Both the position numbers and the translations under genes were made by a program. DNA of 8,368 nt from UBA1738 sp964388835 (GTDB lineage: Bacteria; Bacillota; Clostridia; UBA1381): the NCBI GenBank assembly GCA_964388835.1, contig CAYMBZ010000061.1, positions 1-8,368 of the forward strand, written 5' to 3'. Positions 7,040 through 8,368 of this stretch are shown in pieces; positions within the stretch are counted from its first letter, which is position 1; each line of letters starts with the position of its first letter. Under the pieces are notes generated by a model that worked only from the letters and a program-made list of their open reading frames with translations, ran no database searches and was not told the DNA's origin.

Positions 7040-7717
7040 TTATTTTGTAAGACCTATGGCACTAAGCGGCCAAATTCTTACCTGTGATTTTCCCTCAATT
7101 GCCTCAATCGGAACCAATCCCAGTTCGGAAGAACGTGAGTCCTTACTGTTGGGACGATTGTCTCCCATAACAAAAACAGAGCCATCTTCCACGGTAACGG
7201 GGTAGGACACCGAATAATCAGTAATTCCTGTAATCCCTTTATAGTAAGGTTCATCAAGAACTGTGCCGTTTATGACAATCTGACCGTCCTTGATATCAAC
7301 GGTATCGCCCGGCATGCCGATAATTCGTTTTACGTAATATCTGCGCTTAAGGTCTTTCGGAAGCTTCATATAAAGCGCGGCTTTTGAGAGAAAATTAAGT
7401 TCCTTACCGTTTTCCTCTTCATACTCGCTGTAGTATTCCATACGATTTTTGTATGCGGAATCAAGAATGATTATATCTCCTGCCTCGGGTTTATAGCCCA
7501 GCTTTGTAATAACAAGTCTGTCATTATTTACAAGGGTCGGATGCATGGACGGACCGTCCACACGAACGATATCGAAAATGAACGTTTTGAGCAGGAAAAC
7601 AACCGCCAAAGCAATAACGATTGTGTAAATCCATTCCCAAACCTCGTGAAAAAGGTTAAAAGTATTGTTGGTTTCCTTAACCGCAGTTTCGATTTGATTT
7701 TCAGTATTGTCTGTCAT
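7040..7717 (-). CDS. lepB: Signal peptidase I (type I leader peptidase, S26)
   Basis: This membrane protease removes signal peptides from proteins exported through Sec or Tat, on the outer face of the cytoplasmic membrane. The 225-residue protein has one N-terminal membrane segment (about 29-48), the catalytic serine Ser57 in GPSMHPTL, the catalytic lysine Lys130 in YYVKRIIGMPGD, and the conserved GDNRPNSKDSR box (185-195). The single anchor is the Gram-positive SipS-like architecture. A charged stretch at about 89-126, rich in Tyr, Glu and Lys, separates the Ser and Lys boxes and makes the protein about 40 residues longer than B. subtilis SipS (about 184). Start choice: the ATG at 7717 has GGGA five bases upstream, while the better AAAGG lies 13 bases away, so the initiation signal is unusual. 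No other suitable in-frame Met exists before the active site. Confidence 0.96.
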   Translation of the reverse strand: MTDNTENQIETAVKETNNTFNLFHEVWEWIYTIVIALAVVFLLKTFIFDIVRVDGPSMHPTLVNNDRLVITKLGYKPEAGDIIILDSAYKNRMEYYSEYEEENGKELNFLSKAALYMKLPKDLKRRYYVKRIIGMPGDTVDIKDGQIVINGTVLDEPYYKGITGITDYSVSYPVTVEDGSVFVMGDNRPNSKDSRSSELGLVPIEAIEGKSQVRIWPLSAIGLTK

Positions 7718-7730
7718 AAGATTCCCATAG

Positions 7731-7830
7731 CCTTTCTGCCCACAAAAGTATTTAACATCTTTAAACGTCCTTACCGATGGGCGGGCAAGGCGTTAAGCTG
7801 ATTTTTAACGGTTCTTCATTTTCGGAAGAA
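7731..7830 (-). promoter_or_regulatory. Structured 5' leader of lepB (four consecutive hairpins)
   Basis: Read on the - strand, four small hairpins follow one another with 0-3 bases between them: TTCTTC/GAAGAA (7830-7812, 7-base loop), CGTTAA/TTAACG (7810-7791, 8-base loop), CCTTGCC/GGTAAGG with one G-U pair (7790-7769, 8-base loop), and the weak TTTAA/TTAAA (7765-7751). TGGGC (7742-7738) can pair with GCCCA in the third hairpin loop. Alternatively, GGGCA plus AGG (7741-7731) can pair with CCTTGCCC (7790-7783), which would break the third hairpin and cover the AAAGG upstream of lepB. I cannot assign it to a known riboswitch or ribosomal-protein leader class. The pairings are seen in sequence only; regulation is inferred. 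Confidence 0.45.
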
Positions 7831-7883
7831 GATAAATTTAATCAGCATAATTTTTATAGAATTCAAATATGTAATATGCTTAT

Positions 7884-7912
7884 ATTATATCGCAATAGAA
7901 AAACAAAATCAA
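7884..7912 (-). promoter_or_regulatory. Sigma-A promoter of lepB-rbgA-apbE
   Basis: TTGATT (7912-7907) and a perfect TATAAT (7889-7884) are separated by exactly 17 bases on the - strand. Initiation would be near 7877, giving a leader of about 160 bases before lepB. The promoter begins 10 bases beyond the T-tract of the rplS terminator, so lepB and downstream genes can be expressed independently of the ribosomal protein gene. Confidence 0.75.
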
Positions 7913-7921
7913 CAAACAAGC

Positions 7922-7947
7922 AAAAAGGGACACATAAAATGCCCCTT
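7922..7947 (-). terminator. Intrinsic terminator after rplS
   Basis: On the - strand AAGGGGCA (7947-7940) pairs with TGTCCCTT (7932-7925) in 8 bp including one G-U pair, closing a short AT-rich loop, and five T follow (7926-7922). It lies 24 bases after the rplS stop and directly before the lepB promoter. Confidence 0.75.
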
Positions 7948-7971
7948 AAACTTAATTTGTTTTTAAGGAAG

Positions 7972-8325
7972 TTAAATTCTTTCCTTAACTTTAGCGGCTT
8001 TACCGACTCTGTCACGAAGATAGAACAATCTTGCACGTCTTACGCGACCCTTTCTTGAAACTTCGATTTTTTCAATGATAGGGGAGTTAACCGGCCATGT
8101 TTTTTCAACACCAACACCGTAGGAAAGACGTCTTACGGTAAATGTAGCGCCGATACCGCTGCCTTGTTTTTTGATAATAGTACCCTCAAACATCTGAGTT
8201 CTTGTACGATTACCCTCGACAACCCTCTGATAAACTTTCACGTTGTTACCAACAACAAGCTCAGGTAAGTCGTTTCTGATTTGGTCTTTTGTTAAAGCGT
8301 TAATGATTTCTATTGAATTCATCAT
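7972..8325 (-). CDS. rplS: Large ribosomal subunit protein bL19
   Basis: L19 is a structural protein of the 50S subunit located at the interface with the 30S subunit. The 117-residue length is normal. Recognisable features are the N-terminal helix (about 3-18), RVVEGNRTRTQMFEGTIIKKQGSG with the SH3-like barrel, FTVRRLSYGVGVEKTWPVNSP, and the basic RKGRVRRARLFYLRDRVGKAAKVKERI-type C-terminus spread over 91-117. Two adjacent ATG codons (8325 and 8322) can start it; AAAGGAGGG (8338-8330) is 4-7 bases away and fits either, the second giving a more usual spacing. The frame is open back to the window edge but the strong ribosome binding site fixes the start. Upstream trmD/rimM/rpsP would be expected in Firmicutes but lie outside the window. 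Confidence 0.97.
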   Translation of the reverse strand: MMNSIEIINALTKDQIRNDLPELVVGNNVKVYQRVVEGNRTRTQMFEGTIIKKQGSGIGATFTVRRLSYGVGVEKTWPVNSPIIEKIEVSRKGRVRRARLFYLRDRVGKAAKVKERI

Positions 8326-8368
8326 TATGCCCTCCTTTATTTCATGAGGCGTTCGTGCCGACCGAGGC
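8326..8368 (-). promoter_or_regulatory. Partial rplS leader with possible masking of the ribosome binding site
   Basis: The leader is cut by the window edge. On the - strand GCCTC occurs twice (8368-8364 and 8350-8346) and each copy can pair, at least through CCTC, with GAGG in the Shine-Dalgarno sequence AAAGGAGGGC (8338-8329). A GTCG/CG-A-AC mini-hairpin lies between the copies. Firmicute rplS genes can carry an autoregulatory L19 leader; this fragment may be the end of one, but I cannot match it to a consensus. Confidence 0.35.

Noticed and set aside
7714..7728. Five-codon mini-ORF (ATG GGA ATC TTA TGA) overlapping the lepB start
   Set aside because: AAAGG is only two bases from its ATG, too close for normal initiation, and such short frames occur by chance. 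Kept only as a reason why the lepB start signal looks unusual.
8326..8368. N-terminal extension of L19 in the open frame to the window edge
   Set aside because: The strong AAAGGAGGG just before the double ATG and the normal family length fix the start there.

Overview
The window looks like core chromosome of a member of the Clostridia (Bacillota). The evidence is the strong AGGAGG-type ribosome binding sites, a Firmicute-type signal peptidase I, the order rplS-lepB-rbgA, and a cysteine-rich cytosolic protein of a type I associate with anaerobic, probably spore-forming clostridia. Genus cannot be read from the sequence. I see no mobile element, CRISPR array, tRNA or rRNA.

Left arm, + strand: an AT-rich promoter region with helically phased A-tracts (1-171) precedes secA (172-2934), the preprotein translocase motor. 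A short intercistronic stem-loop and a good ribosome binding site lead into prfB (3003-4124), peptide chain release factor 2, which here has no programmed frameshift. A strong intrinsic terminator (4132-4175) closes this pair.

Right arm, - strand, read from the right edge: rplS (L19, 8325-7972) is preceded by a cut-off leader that may fold over its ribosome binding site. Its terminator is followed 10 bases later by a good sigma-A promoter, then by a leader of about 160 bases with four consecutive small hairpins in front of lepB (signal peptidase I, 7717-7040). rbgA (50S assembly GTPase, 6974-6120) follows after a hairpin-containing spacer. An ApbE-family FAD:protein FMN transferase (6118-5150) comes next, one base after rbgA, with a TTG start, and ends in its own terminator. 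Last is a separately transcribed cysteine-rich protein of unknown function (5003-4176) that converges on prfB.

Functionally the window is about making and exporting proteins: translation termination (RF2), ribosome structure and assembly (L19, RbgA), Sec export (SecA) and signal-peptide removal (LepB). The ApbE protein flavinylates exported or membrane proteins and so also acts beyond the Sec pathway. No single new multi-gene system is evident. The parts most worth a second look are the lepB leader, which has mutually exclusive pairings near the start codon, the 16-cysteine orphan protein, and ApbE lying where rnhB often follows rbgA in Firmicutes.
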